A DNA stretch of 64,000 nucleotides from Candidatus Gastranaerophilales bacterium (GCA_944325185.1 CALUZA010000046.1:1-64000), one strand, 5' to 3'. Shown: positions 1-9,505, numbered from the stretch's first letter. The notes: a model not told the origin generated them from the letters alone. Translations and numbers: made by a program.

Positions 1-172
1 AAAATTTATCAGAACATTCTGTTGTTATATCAGATACATTATTTCCACTTATTGTAATATTAGAACTTGATAATTTTTTTGATATTACAGGCATAAATGC
101 TGCAACTATACAAGATATTGTAATTAAGCTAATCATTAACTCGATTAGGGAGAAAGCTAAGAATTTTTTCAT
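1..172 (-). CDS. Type IV pilin-like protein, N-terminal fragment
   Basis: The reading frame starts at an ATG (complement of 170-172) and runs off the left edge, so only about 57 codons are visible. The protein begins MKKFLAFSLIELMISL, a short basic leader followed by a hydrophobic helix with Glu at position 5 after the presumed cleavage point, as in type IV prepilins and pseudopilins. The residue before Phe is Ala rather than the usual Gly. AAGGA lies 5 nt upstream of the ATG. The pilus genes at 5.3-7.5 kb and the pilin at 37.9 kb fit this role. Which pilin it is cannot be said from the fragment. Confidence 0.75.
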   Translation of the reverse strand, partial: MKKFLAFSLIELMISLITISCIVAAFMPVISKKLSSSNITISGNNVSDITTECSDKF

Positions 173-329
173 ATTATTCCTTGTGTAATAAAGATTTGAG
201 TGTAATTAAAAAATAAAATTCAATTTTTATAATAGTACATCGATGTCTTATTGTCAAATAAAAATAAGACATGAAAGTAGTTTATATGCCCACAAATATG
301 TCTTAAAATTACAAAAAATAGTGATAGGA

Positions 330-674
330 ATGCAGATATTGTTAGACACCGATAAAAAAAATATAGGTCAAAAAATAAAATTTTATAGGAAATTAAAAAA
401 GTATACTCAATCTGAACTTGCTGAACTAGTAGGGTTAAATGAAAAACAAATTTCAAGAATTGAAGCAGGGCAAAATTATCCTACTTACTCTACTTTTGTT
501 AGATTAATACAGGCACTTGATATAGATTTAGTGGAATTTTCGGTTAAAAATGATAACCATTCAAGTTATTTAGAAAAGGAATTAATTTCATTAATTAAAA
601 ATTCAACTGAAAAAGAATTAAAAATTTATTTGGATGTTATAAAACCTTTAAGGAAAAATTTAAGAAATTTATAA
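330..674 (+). CDS. XRE-family HTH transcriptional regulator
   Basis: The N-terminal half is a helix-turn-helix of the Cro/CI (XRE) type, with the stretch QSELAELVGLNEKQISRIEAG typical of the HTH core. The C-terminal 50 residues are charged and helical with no recognised domain. The open frame extends upstream to 243, but those extra residues do not resemble the family, so I place the start at the ATG at 330 (GTG at 321 is an alternative). Neither has a clear Shine-Dalgarno sequence. The regulator at 30931 is similar over the HTH. Its targets are unknown. Confidence 0.8.
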   Translation: MQILLDTDKKNIGQKIKFYRKLKKYTQSELAELVGLNEKQISRIEAGQNYPTYSTFVRLIQALDIDLVEFSVKNDNHSSYLEKELISLIKNSTEKELKIYLDVIKPLRKNLRNL

Positions 675-720
675 AATTTTTAATATTTTTTAACTTTCGA
701 TTATATTAATTCATTTTGGA

Positions 721-734
721 TATAATATTTTATT
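721..734 (+). promoter_or_regulatory. -10 box directly before the response regulator
   Basis: TATAAT at 721-726 is followed by only 8 nt before the ATG at 735, and no Shine-Dalgarno sequence is present. A transcript starting about 7 nt after the box would be leaderless or nearly so. No convincing -35 hexamer is seen. Confidence 0.4.
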
Positions 735-1451
735 ATGAATAAAATATTAATTATTGATGATGATTTAGCAATTTGCGAATTAATAAAGGTAAATCTTGAA
801 TTATTGGGATATGAATGTGCATATTCTGTTGATCCTATTCAAGGTTTTGCCCTTGTGAAACAAGAAATGCCGAGTTTGGTTATTTTGGATGTTATGATGG
901 GTGAAGTTAGCGGTTATGACGTTGCTCAAAAAATCCGTCAAACAAAAGAAATATCAAAAACTCCTATTATAATGTTAACTGCATTGGGCGAGTTGAATAA
1001 TAAGCTTGAAGGATTTAATTCCGGTGCGGATGATTATATAGTTAAACCTTTTGAAATTGAAGAATTAAAAGCAAGAGTTATTGCGCTATTAAGCAGAGCA
1101 GGCGAAGAACATATATCTTTAAGAGTTAAAGAGGTTTTATCAAAAGGAGATATAACCTTAATTCCCGAAAGTTATAGCGTGAAAATTTTGGATAAGATTG
1201 CACAACTGACTCCGATTGAATTTGATATATTAAATGTTTTAATGCAACATGAAGGTTCAATGGTTAGTGCTAAAGCATTATTAAAAGAAGTTTGGGGATA
1301 TGAGGATGAGGATGATATTGATACAATAAGAGTTCATATAACTCACCTAAGAGCAAAGATTGATAAAATTTCTTCTCAAAAAAATAAATATATTCAGACT
1401 ATATATGGTGGCGGTTATAGACTTTTAGCAAATGGTGTAGAAAAAAAATAA
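735..1451 (+). CDS. OmpR/PhoB-family response regulator
   Basis: The protein has 238 aa. Residues 1-120 form a receiver domain with the acidic pocket D8-D10, the phosphoacceptor D52 (LVILDVMM), T82 and K104 (VKPFE). The C-terminal 100 residues form a winged-helix DNA-binding domain ending in IQTIYGGGYRLL, typical of the OmpR class. No histidine kinase is adjacent, so it is an orphan here. One nucleotide separates its stop from the next start (a CtpA-type protease), which implies translational coupling. Its partner kinase and regulon are not visible. Confidence 0.93.
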   Translation: MNKILIIDDDLAICELIKVNLELLGYECAYSVDPIQGFALVKQEMPSLVILDVMMGEVSGYDVAQKIRQTKEISKTPIIMLTALGELNNKLEGFNSGADDYIVKPFEIEELKARVIALLSRAGEEHISLRVKEVLSKGDITLIPESYSVKILDKIAQLTPIEFDILNVLMQHEGSMVSAKALLKEVWGYEDEDDIDTIRVHITHLRAKIDKISSQKNKYIQTIYGGGYRLLANGVEKK

Positions 1452-1452
1452 G

Positions 1453-2730
1453 ATGAAGTTTCAACTTAAAGATTTTTTTCTAAATAAAAATAAATTGAAA
1501 AAATTTATTGTAATTTTTACAAGTGTTCTTGTGCTTTTTAGTGTTACTTATAATAATTGCAGAATAAAGCAAATAAAAAGAATAAATAATATTTCGGAAG
1601 TTAATATTATTAATGAAGAAAATGTTTCTCCAAGAGAATTATTTCTTGATTCTTGGCAAATAATAAAAACAAATTATTATAAAAATAATTTAAATAAGCA
1701 AAATTGGAACAGGTGGAAAAAACGATATGTGAATCGAATCAAAACAGAAGAAGATGCTTATGTTGCGATTAATTCAATGCTTGCTTCTTTGGATGACTCT
1801 TATTCAAAATTTATGTCTAAAGAGGAATTTATGGCGCAAAACAGTGCTATAAATTCTAAATTGTATGGAATAGGAATAAATATAGCCTCAATATCGGGCA
1901 AAATTTATATTGTAAATGTGCTTGAAGAAGCTCCTGCCTATATAGCTGGAATACGTGCCGGAGATATAATTTTAAAAGTCAACGGAGAAGATGTAAATGG
2001 TCAAACTATATATCATGTTGCTCAATTAATACGCGGAGAAGCTAATCAAAATCTTGAATTGGAACTTTTAAGGGGCAGGGAAAAATTCGTTAAAGTTGTT
2101 AAAAGGGAGGAAATCAAGGTTAAGACAATAGATGCCAAGAAATTAACCGAAGATATCGGATATATAAGAGTTTCGAGTTTTATAGGAGTTGACACGCCAA
2201 AAGAATTTATAATTGCACTAAATCGTATGAAGGACTCCAAAGGTTTGATTTTAGATTTAAGAGGAAATTCAGGCGGGTTATTCCAAAATGCAATTATGAT
2301 ATCAAATTTATTTATGAAAAAAGGCGTTATAGTTAATGTTATAGCTCGACAAGGTAAAAAAAATGTTTATGCCGCTCAAGATGGTGGTTGCATATATGAT
2401 AATCCTGTTGTTGTTTTGATTGACGGCAATTCCGCTTCTGCTTCAGAAATATTATCTTCTGCGCTTAGGGATAATTCAAGGGCGGTGCTTGTTGGAACAA
2501 AAACTTACGGCAAGGGGCTTGTTCAAAAAATATTTTCACTTCCAAATCAATCAGGCATGAATTTAACAATTGCAAGATATTTAACTCCTAAAGGAGTTGA
2601 TATTAATAAAAAGGGAATAGAGCCTGATTTTACAGTTAATTTTTCTCATAGTGATTTTATTAATAATGTTGATCCGCAGTTAATATATGCACAGAGATAT
2701 TTGGAAAAGCACGCTATAAGCGGTCTGTAG
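1453..2730 (+). CDS. ctpA: S41-family carboxy-terminal processing protease (CtpA-like)
   Basis: The protein has 425 aa. A membrane segment at about residues 17-35 anchors it so that the rest lies outside the cytoplasm. A PDZ domain (about 130-215, with AGIRAGDIILKVNGEDV) is followed by the S41 protease core. The nucleophile is S329 in GNSASASEI, with K354 in TYGKGLV exactly 25 residues downstream, the spacing known for CtpB and the D1 protease. The family trims C-termini of envelope proteins or activates signalling factors. Coupling to the response regulator upstream suggests a shared envelope-stress role (inference). Confidence 0.92.
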   Translation: MKFQLKDFFLNKNKLKKFIVIFTSVLVLFSVTYNNCRIKQIKRINNISEVNIINEENVSPRELFLDSWQIIKTNYYKNNLNKQNWNRWKKRYVNRIKTEEDAYVAINSMLASLDDSYSKFMSKEEFMAQNSAINSKLYGIGINIASISGKIYIVNVLEEAPAYIAGIRAGDIILKVNGEDVNGQTIYHVAQLIRGEANQNLELELLRGREKFVKVVKREEIKVKTIDAKKLTEDIGYIRVSSFIGVDTPKEFIIALNRMKDSKGLILDLRGNSGGLFQNAIMISNLFMKKGVIVNVIARQGKKNVYAAQDGGCIYDNPVVVLIDGNSASASEILSSALRDNSRAVLVGTKTYGKGLVQKIFSLPNQSGMNLTIARYLTPKGVDINKKGIEPDFTVNFSHSDFINNVDPQLIYAQRYLEKHAISGL

Positions 2731-2740
2731 TATGGTTTGT

Positions 2741-4561
2741 ATGAAAAAGATATTATTTTCCGTATTATTTATTTTTACTTTTTTATTTTCGTTTTTTATA
2801 TGTGCAGATAAAATTAATATTCCGTATTTTGGTGGAATAAATGAAAAAGTTTCATTGGATTTATTGTTTAAAAATGAATCTGTTAATAATACTGTTTTAT
2901 TTGATAAAAATAAACCTGAAAATATTATAAAAATAGATAATAAACATTTTTTGTATACGAATAATGATTTTAAATCGTTTAGAACAATAAAAATTGATGA
3001 TTATAAAAATATTCAAAAATTGATTATTTATCAAGGTAATAAAATTAAAACTTTTGAAAAAACAAATCCGGATAAATCTCTTTATGAGCTTGATGAAACG
3101 GTAAATAAAACATTATATAACAGATTAGCTATTTTTTTTCTTTCTTTTTTTTATAATCCTAAATTTTATTTAATAAGCTATATTTTTCTATTTTTCTGGA
3201 TAAGTTGTATAAAAAAACCGGTAAATAATAAAAAATATTTTTATTTAATGGTATTTTTAACCGTTTTTTTAAGATTTGCGCAATTAAACAATGTTCCTTT
3301 TTGGGATGATGAAATTTATACAATAAAAATTACTTCAATAGAAAGCCCTTTAATTGCATTGTTTGATGATTTGGGAAATCCTCCTTTGTATTTTATTTTG
3401 TTTAAAATTTTTCGTATGTTTTTTCAAAATGAAGAATTTTGGAGAGTTTCATCGGTTATTTTAGGTAGTATTTTTAATATTGTTTTTTATTTTTATTTAA
3501 AAAAAGTTTTAAATAATTTGACTGCAAAAATAGCACTTTTTATTGTTAGCGTCAGCGTTGTTATGATATATTTTTCGCAAGAATTAAGGTGTTATATGCT
3601 TTTAATGCTTTTGAGCGTTTTAAGTTCTTTGTTTTTGTTTAATTTTAAAGGCAAAAATAGAATATATTATTTGATTAGTACTATTGCGCTTTTATATACT
3701 CATTTTTATGGTGCTTTTTTTGTTTTTTATAATTTTCTTTTTGGCTTTTTCTTTTATCTGGATAAAAAAAGAAAATTTGAATTTCTGAAATTAAATTTAA
3801 TCTCGTTTTTTACTTTTTTGCCGATTTTAATATATAAAAAAATGGCCCTTATTTCAGATTTTAATTCTTGGATTGAAAAGCCTGATTGGTTTGATTTTAG
3901 ATTGGTTTTTGAGACTTTTTCTTCAAAGAGTTTTTTATTTTTTGTGTTTTTAATCGGGTGCTTTTTGGCTCTAAAATTTGCAAAAAAACGAAAAGAAAGG
4001 GTTTTTATCAAATATAATTTGTTTGCAATTTTGTTTGTGTTTATTTTGGCTGTTATTTTTTCATATTTAATTAAACCAATTTTTTGTTACAGATATTTTT
4101 ATGTAGTTTATCCTTGTTATATAGCTTTGATTTCTTATTTTCTTTCTTTGGATTTTAAATTTAAAATGCAAATTGTTTTAAAAACAATAATTTTAATTGT
4201 TTTTGGACTCTACTCAAGAATAAATTATCAAAATCTTTTTTGTAATCATAATTTATATCTTGAATTTATTAAAAATGATATTGATTATTCGATGAATAAC
4301 TATATTTTTATGTCTGATACTGTTCAAGGTTATTCGGGTTTTGAAGATGTTTTTAAAAATAAAAAAAATGTCAAAATATTATATTTGCCTGTTAATAAAG
4401 GTATTAAAGAAATTGGCTTTGATGATTTTAATTTTCAAAAGCCATATAGCGCTTATGTTTTAAATTTATATTTAAAAGATGATGTATTTCAAAATGCTTC
4501 TATTATAGAATTGTATAAAACGCCATTGGGGGTTTATACAAAGTCGGTATTTAAAAAATAA
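2741..4561 (+). CDS. GT39/ArnT-like polytopic membrane glycosyltransferase
   Basis: This protein of about 606 aa is extremely hydrophobic, with a signal-like first helix, a soluble loop at about 25-130 and then about ten or more membrane segments. The motif VPFWDDEIYT after the second helix matches the acidic catalytic loop of GT-C enzymes of the Pfam PMT/ArnT group, which use polyprenyl-phosphate sugars on the outer face of the inner membrane. The acceptor is unknown. An ATG at 2732 is an alternative start; 2741 gives the more typical MKKILF start. It lies 10 nt or less after ctpA and in the same direction. Confidence 0.7.
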   Translation: MKKILFSVLFIFTFLFSFFICADKINIPYFGGINEKVSLDLLFKNESVNNTVLFDKNKPENIIKIDNKHFLYTNNDFKSFRTIKIDDYKNIQKLIIYQGNKIKTFEKTNPDKSLYELDETVNKTLYNRLAIFFLSFFYNPKFYLISYIFLFFWISCIKKPVNNKKYFYLMVFLTVFLRFAQLNNVPFWDDEIYTIKITSIESPLIALFDDLGNPPLYFILFKIFRMFFQNEEFWRVSSVILGSIFNIVFYFYLKKVLNNLTAKIALFIVSVSVVMIYFSQELRCYMLLMLLSVLSSLFLFNFKGKNRIYYLISTIALLYTHFYGAFFVFYNFLFGFFFYLDKKRKFEFLKLNLISFFTFLPILIYKKMALISDFNSWIEKPDWFDFRLVFETFSSKSFLFFVFLIGCFLALKFAKKRKERVFIKYNLFAILFVFILAVIFSYLIKPIFCYRYFYVVYPCYIALISYFLSLDFKFKMQIVLKTIILIVFGLYSRINYQNLFCNHNLYLEFIKNDIDYSMNNYIFMSDTVQGYSGFEDVFKNKKNVKILYLPVNKGIKEIGFDDFNFQKPYSAYVLNLYLKDDVFQNASIIELYKTPLGVYTKSVFKK

Positions 4562-4570
4562 GGAGTTTTT

Positions 4571-5227
4571 ATGTTATTGGATTTAATTGAGAACAGAAAA
4601 AGTGTGCGTGAATATCTTGAAAAAGATATACCTAATGAAGACTTAAAAAAGATATTAAAAGCAGGTTATTTAGCTCCTTCTTGGATGAACAGTCAGCCTT
4701 GGAAATTTATTCTTGTAAAAAATCCTGCTACAAAAGCTCTTTTATCTCAATTATCAGGTAACCAGCCTCATGTTAAAAATGCAAATGCTCTTGTTGTTTG
4801 TATAGCTGATAAAAATGGTTGGTCAAAAGAAGAATTTGGCAAAGTTCTTGCAGCACGTGGAATAGGTGAAAGCGGCAGAGAAAAAATCTTTAATATACCG
4901 ATGTTTTACCCGCCACTTTTGGGTGAAGATAAAGTTCTCTTGAGAACAGTTGAACAAGTTACTTATGCTGTTTCATATATGATGCTCGAAGCTAAAGATT
5001 TAGGGGTTGATTCTTGTATAATTGGTGCAATTTCAAATGAAGCAACAGTTAGAAATGAAGAATTAATGAAAAAAGTAAATGAAGTTCTTAATTTGAATGA
5101 AAGTGAAGTAATAATAACTATAATTACACTTGGTTATGCTAAAGAGGAGACGCCTGCAAATAAAATAAGAAAAGATTTTGATGATATTATTCATTTTGAA
5201 AAAAAGGGAAATAAATTGAATTTTTAA
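4571..5227 (+). CDS. Nitroreductase-family FMN oxidoreductase
   Basis: The protein has 218 aa and the nitroreductase fold. The RKSVR stretch at residues 9-13 binds FMN phosphate in this family, and APSWMNSQPWKF at 35-46 is the typical second FMN-contact motif. The C-terminal part (DSCIIGAISN and VIITIITLGYAKEE) also fits. Such enzymes reduce nitro compounds, quinones or flavins with NAD(P)H. The natural substrate cannot be inferred. AAGGAG precedes the ATG with good spacing, and a terminator follows directly. Confidence 0.9.
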   Translation: MLLDLIENRKSVREYLEKDIPNEDLKKILKAGYLAPSWMNSQPWKFILVKNPATKALLSQLSGNQPHVKNANALVVCIADKNGWSKEEFGKVLAARGIGESGREKIFNIPMFYPPLLGEDKVLLRTVEQVTYAVSYMMLEAKDLGVDSCIIGAISNEATVRNEELMKKVNEVLNLNESEVIITIITLGYAKEETPANKIRKDFDDIIHFEKKGNKLNF

Positions 5228-5231
5228 TAAA

Positions 5232-5258
5232 ATAAAAGGGGCTAAATGCCCCTTTTAT
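5232..5258. terminator. Bidirectional hairpin terminator
   Basis: There is a perfect 11-bp stem (5232-5242 with 5248-5258, core AAAAGGGGC) and a 5-nt loop, with T/A tracts on both sides. It lies between the convergent nitroreductase and pilO genes and overlaps the pilO stop codon. Confidence 0.85.
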
Positions 5259-5830
5259 ACAGTCTTTGTATATAACCTTACTTTAAATTTGACTATAAGA
5301 ATTGTTTTATCTTTGTCGTAAGGTTCAATATATATTTCATATAAATTGCTTAAATAATTTTCTTTTGCAATATTTTTAAAGAATTTTTGAAATTGACTAT
5401 AGTTTCCAACTGCCACAAAAGATAATTCGCAAGCGTTATATCCGGGTACATTTGCAAAAAGAATCTTATCATCTGCAGGTTGATAGTTATAGTCAATTGA
5501 GCGAATTCTTATGCCGCTATTTGTAATATTTGATAAAATATTTTCAAACATTATTCCGAAAGAAGCTTCGGGGCTAAATTGTTGTCCTAAAACTTCATAT
5601 ATTACTTTTCCGCTTTCTGCTTCTTTTTTCTTTTGAACATTATTTGCTTTTTGACGTCTTATTTGAGCCAGTTTAACTTGTTTTGTTTCAAGCTCTGCCT
5701 TTTTTTGTATAATGTCGTTGTGACTATCAAGAGCAATGGAAGCAAAATGCCAAGTTCCATATAAACCGCCAATAATTGCTGCTACAACTACTAAAATGTA
5801 TAAAATTTTATCTTTTATGAGTTTTTCCAT
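5255..5830 (-). CDS. pilO: PilO-like type IV pilus inner-membrane assembly protein
   Basis: The protein has 191 aa: a short cytoplasmic N-terminus, one membrane helix (about residues 9-27), a coiled-coil rich in K/E/Q (about 35-70) and a periplasmic ferredoxin-like domain. This is the PilO layout. PilO pairs with PilN in the periplasm to align the pilus motor with the outer-membrane part. It sits 9 nt downstream of the PilM-PilN fusion in the same operon. No pilP or pilQ follows. The assignment rests on topology and context more than on sequence motifs. Confidence 0.75.
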   Translation of the reverse strand: MEKLIKDKILYILVVVAAIIGGLYGTWHFASIALDSHNDIIQKKAELETKQVKLAQIRRQKANNVQKKKEAESGKVIYEVLGQQFSPEASFGIMFENILSNITNSGIRIRSIDYNYQPADDKILFANVPGYNACELSFVAVGNYSQFQKFFKNIAKENYLSNLYEIYIEPYDKDKTILIVKFKVRLYTKTV

Positions 5831-5839
5831 TGTTTTTCC

Positions 5840-7546
5840 CTATCTTGCAGGTTTCATTTGTTGAGAAGGCTTTTCGATATTTTCCGTTGAATTTGTCGGT
5901 TTTACTATAATATCGTTTTCGTTGTTTTCAATTTGTTTATTTTTGCCTTCTTCTTTATTTCCAGTAATTTGAATTTGAGTATTTGAAATTTCGAAGCTAT
6001 ATAATCTATCTGTGTCTTGATCAATTGCAAGATCGGTTATAAATCTGCTGTCTTCTGATTTCATATCTTCTGTTACTACTTTTAATTCAGTTAATTTAAT
6101 ATCGGATTGAGGCGATACTATTCTTAAATTTTTGTAGTATTCATAAATATCAACAATACTTTCCGCTATACCTCGAACTGCAATTTTATCACCTGTTTGA
6201 TTGTAGTATCTTGTAAGCCATACATTTTTTGGAATATCTGTTGCAATTGAGTCATAGAAATTAATAGCATTCACATTGGAAGCGGCTATTTCATCTATAA
6301 TAACGTTCATATCTATTTCTTCTTTTTTCTCGCCTTGGTTTTCGGCGCTTATTTGAGCATCAATAGTTTGAATTTGACTGTTTATGTCGGTTATACTGTT
6401 TTGAATTTGCGTATTTAAAAGATTACACAATCCTATTAATATTCCAAATATGACAGCGCAAGCAGCTACAACTAAAACGGCTAATTTGTCTACAAAATCG
6501 CTTGTTACTTCTATAGTAGTTCCTAAAATAGTAGTTGTAAAATATGCGCCAAGGTTGATACTTGGATCATCTTGAAGAACATTTAAAACAATATTGAAAT
6601 CAGTTGTTTTTGTATATGCTGCTCCTATAACCCCTAACGTGATTGAATTTGCCGCATTGAAATCAGTTGCTGACATTACTTCCATTATGGGTTTTTTAGA
6701 GTATTTATTTGAATCTATTGCAATAATTTCTCTATCAAATTGCATTTGTCTTTTTAAAACATCTGCACAAATATCATCAGTTTGGCTTATTATGAATAAA
6801 TTTGATGAATCAAAATTAGATAAAAGTTGAGAAGAACTTGAAACAATAGCTTGGTAAGATTCTTCCATAGAGAAAGATTTAATTGCAAGAGGAACTTCTG
6901 TGTAATCAAGAAGATTTTTACCGTCTAATTGGAAGAGAGTGTAGCTGTTTGTGTTAATAAACATAACAGTCCAAGGGGATTCTTCAATTATTATATCATT
7001 TAGATATCCGGTAGTATAAAGTCCTCTAAGAGTAGCAGAATATGAGCTCTCAATTCCAATTAATTGTAATCCCAGATCTGAAATAATTTCTTTTATTTCA
7101 TCAACAGCGCTTTTTTGGAAGGATGTGTATACAATTTTCTTTTGTGAGCCGCCTTGAGGGTTCACAACTTCACACCATCCCGAGATGGGTTCATCTCTTT
7201 TAAAGATGTAAAATTCTTCCGCTTTTGAAAGCACTGCGGTTTTGATTTCGGGGTTACTAATCATTGGAGGAATTTCAAGAAAATCGAAATATACATTAGG
7301 TAGAACTATGTAAACATAAGATTTAGGAGCGATTTTCATTTCGTCCATAAGTTCAACTATTGCTGTTTTAAATTGAACATAATCTTGGATTTCCCTAGTT
7401 GAGAAATTGTATTCAACTTTTTTACGTCCATAATTAAGAACGGTTGTTTTATTTTTATCAAGAACGACAGCTTCTAAACCTATTCCAGGGGTAAGTGTAA
7501 TTCCTACAATTTGTTTTTGATTTCCTGAAGATAAAAAATTTAACAT
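5840..7546 (-). CDS. PilM-PilN fusion protein for type IV pilus assembly
   Basis: The protein has 568 aa. Residues 1 to about 330 resemble PilM, the actin-like cytoplasmic ATPase-fold protein (start IVGITLTPGIGLEAVVLD; later ILSDLGLQLIGIESS). A single membrane helix at about 350-375 (LAVLVVAACAVIFGILIGL) follows, then a coiled-coil and a periplasmic PilN-like domain (DIPKNVWLTRYYNQTGD, KIAVRGIAESIVDIYEYYKN). In most pilus systems pilM and pilN are separate neighbouring genes. The PilN N-terminal tail normally docks on PilM, so a fusion is mechanically sensible. The last 50 residues are low-complexity and polar. Confidence 0.78.
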   Translation of the reverse strand: MLNFLSSGNQKQIVGITLTPGIGLEAVVLDKNKTTVLNYGRKKVEYNFSTREIQDYVQFKTAIVELMDEMKIAPKSYVYIVLPNVYFDFLEIPPMISNPEIKTAVLSKAEEFYIFKRDEPISGWCEVVNPQGGSQKKIVYTSFQKSAVDEIKEIISDLGLQLIGIESSYSATLRGLYTTGYLNDIIIEESPWTVMFINTNSYTLFQLDGKNLLDYTEVPLAIKSFSMEESYQAIVSSSSQLLSNFDSSNLFIISQTDDICADVLKRQMQFDREIIAIDSNKYSKKPIMEVMSATDFNAANSITLGVIGAAYTKTTDFNIVLNVLQDDPSINLGAYFTTTILGTTIEVTSDFVDKLAVLVVAACAVIFGILIGLCNLLNTQIQNSITDINSQIQTIDAQISAENQGEKKEEIDMNVIIDEIAASNVNAINFYDSIATDIPKNVWLTRYYNQTGDKIAVRGIAESIVDIYEYYKNLRIVSPQSDIKLTELKVVTEDMKSEDSRFITDLAIDQDTDRLYSFEISNTQIQITGNKEEGKNKQIENNENDIIVKPTNSTENIEKPSQQMKPAR

Positions 7547-7656
7547 CTCTATAAAATTCTAAACTTATTCACATCCTACTCTTATTTTATAATACAATAA
7601 TTAAATAAAATAATGTAATAACTTAACAATTATATACAATAATTTGAGGCAAAAAT

Positions 7657-8421
7657 ATGCAAAATTCTGAAAATAATTATGTATACGGAAAAAATCCTGT
7701 TTTTGAGATTTTGTTAAAAAATCCTAAGCGTATTAATAAAATTTACATTCAGAAAGGTATTTTTTATGATAACCGTTTGAAAAAAATAAATGATTTGGCA
7801 TTTCAAAATAAAATTCAAATCCAACAAACAAATTTGCAGAAATTTTATGAATATTTTGAAGAAAAACCGAATTTTCAAGGTGTCGTTGCAAGTGTTTGTC
7901 CTGTTGAATATATTAATTTGGAAGATTTTTTAGATATTAAAAAGGATGGTTTTAAGAAAATAGTTATTTTAGACGGTATTGTTGATCCTCATAATTTGGG
8001 GGCTATTATTCGGACTACAGCCGCTGCCGGATTTGATGCAGTCATGGTTTCAAATCATCGTTGTGCGCCGATTACAGCTGTTGTTGAAAAAATTTCATCA
8101 GGCGCAGTTAATCATATTCCAATAATTAAAACAACCAGTCTTTCGGCTAGTATCGAATTGTTAAAAAAACACGACTTTTGGGTAATTGCCACTCAAATGG
8201 AAGCAAAAGACAATTATTATGAAATTGATTATACCGATATGAATTTTGCCCTTGTAATGGGTTCAGAAGGAAAAGGTATATCAAAAACGATTTTAAATAA
8301 AGCTGATTTTACGGTTAAGTTGGAATCCGATTTTGAATCTTTGAACGTTTCTGCTGCGGCCGCCGTTATCATATATGAGGCAAAGCGTCAAATAAATATC
8401 AAACAACCAAAATCTCTTTAA
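7657..8421 (+). CDS. rlmB: TrmH/SpoU-family rRNA 2'-O-methyltransferase
   Basis: The protein has 254 aa. The N-terminal substrate-binding domain starts YGKNPVFEILLKNP. The SPOUT domain carries the three family motifs: DPHNLGAIIRTTAAAGF, LVMGSEGKGIS and LNVSAAAAVIIYEA. It uses SAM to methylate a ribose; the closest named member is RlmB (23S rRNA G2251), though another rRNA or tRNA target cannot be excluded. GAGG lies upstream of the ATG. The next gene is the main sigma factor on the same strand. Confidence 0.88.
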   Translation: MQNSENNYVYGKNPVFEILLKNPKRINKIYIQKGIFYDNRLKKINDLAFQNKIQIQQTNLQKFYEYFEEKPNFQGVVASVCPVEYINLEDFLDIKKDGFKKIVILDGIVDPHNLGAIIRTTAAAGFDAVMVSNHRCAPITAVVEKISSGAVNHIPIIKTTSLSASIELLKKHDFWVIATQMEAKDNYYEIDYTDMNFALVMGSEGKGISKTILNKADFTVKLESDFESLNVSAAAAVIIYEAKRQINIKQPKSL

Positions 8422-8439
8422 GAAAATCGAAAAATAATG

Positions 8440-8445
8440 TATAAT
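8440..8445 (+). promoter_or_regulatory. Candidate -10 box for the sigma factor gene
   Basis: There is a perfect TATAAT 22 nt before the chosen ATG at 8468. The -35 region (TTTAAG at 8417-8422, 17-nt spacer) is weak. A start here would give a leader of about 16 nt that includes the GGAG ribosome site. Confidence 0.4.
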
Positions 8446-8467
8446 AGCGTTGTCTTTGGAGATTAAA

Positions 8468-9481
8468 ATGAAGCAAAAAACTAAAGAAGAAAAAAAGGTT
8501 CAAGAAGATTTTTTATATGATGATTTGGACGAAGAAACTCTTTTGGAGATAGATAACGATATTCAAAACAAGGATGATGAAGAAGAAGATTTGTCGTCAA
8601 AAAACCATGAAGATTATAAATCTATTGTCGCTGATGATTCTGTAAAAATATATCTTCAACAAATCGGCAAAATTCCTCTTTTGAGTTTTGAAGATGAGTT
8701 AGAAGTTGCTCGTCAGATTAAGGAAAATCATTCCCAAAAAGCAAGAGAAATCTTGATAAATGCAAATTTAAGACTCGTTGTTTCAATAGCTAAAAAATAT
8801 ATAGGAAGAGGACTTTCCTTTCTTGATTTAATTCAAGAGGGTAATTTAGGTTTAATGAAAGCTGCTGAAAAATTTGATTATTCTAAAGGATATAAGTTTT
8901 CAACTTATGCGACTTGGTGGATACAACAAGCAATAACAAGAGGAATAGCGGATAAATCCCGCATGATTAGATTGCCTGTTCACATGATTGAAACTTTGAG
9001 CAGAATAAAACGTGCAACAATTGAATTGTCTACTGAATTAAATCGAGTGCCAACCAAGGAAGAAATTGCCAAGAAAGTTGATATGCCTATTTCAAAGCTT
9101 GTTGCGCTGATGAAAAGTTCTCAAAGTACTATTTCCATTGAAACTCCTGCAAATCAAAAGGATGATACATCAAAAATCGCTGATTTTATTGTAGATGATA
9201 CACATCTTACTCCCGATACAAAGGTTACACAGGAAAATTTACTTGAGGATGTACAAAAAATGTTAAATCAACTTAATCCTAAGGAAAAGGATGTGTTGAT
9301 TATGAGATACGGACTTGATAATAACGGACAAAAAAAGACGCTTGATGAGATAGGTTCTCGTTATGGGGTTTCAAGAGAAAGAATACGTCAAATAGAAACA
9401 AGAGCAATTGCAAAATTGAAAAAACTTTGCAGAAATAAAAATCTTTCCGTTAATTTGAAAAATTACATCGGTTTGGATTAA
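8468..9481 (+). CDS. rpoD: Primary sigma-70 factor (RpoD/SigA)
   Basis: The protein has 337 aa. An acidic N-terminus replaces a full region 1.1. Region 1.2 is SVKIYLQQIGKIPLLS, region 2 includes NLRLVVSIAKKY and FSTYATWWIQQAITR (core binding and -10 recognition), then come region 3 and region 4 with VSRERIRQIETRAIAKL (-35 recognition). The ATG at 8468 is chosen because GGAG lies 6-7 nt before it; the open frame extends to a TTG at 8450 without support. It is the best candidate for the housekeeping factor because it retains all regions. Confidence 0.93.
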   Translation: MKQKTKEEKKVQEDFLYDDLDEETLLEIDNDIQNKDDEEEDLSSKNHEDYKSIVADDSVKIYLQQIGKIPLLSFEDELEVARQIKENHSQKAREILINANLRLVVSIAKKYIGRGLSFLDLIQEGNLGLMKAAEKFDYSKGYKFSTYATWWIQQAITRGIADKSRMIRLPVHMIETLSRIKRATIELSTELNRVPTKEEIAKKVDMPISKLVALMKSSQSTISIETPANQKDDTSKIADFIVDDTHLTPDTKVTQENLLEDVQKMLNQLNPKEKDVLIMRYGLDNNGQKKTLDEIGSRYGVSRERIRQIETRAIAKLKKLCRNKNLSVNLKNYIGLD

Positions 9482-9505
9482 TTTTGAAAAAACTTAAAAT
9501 AAAAA

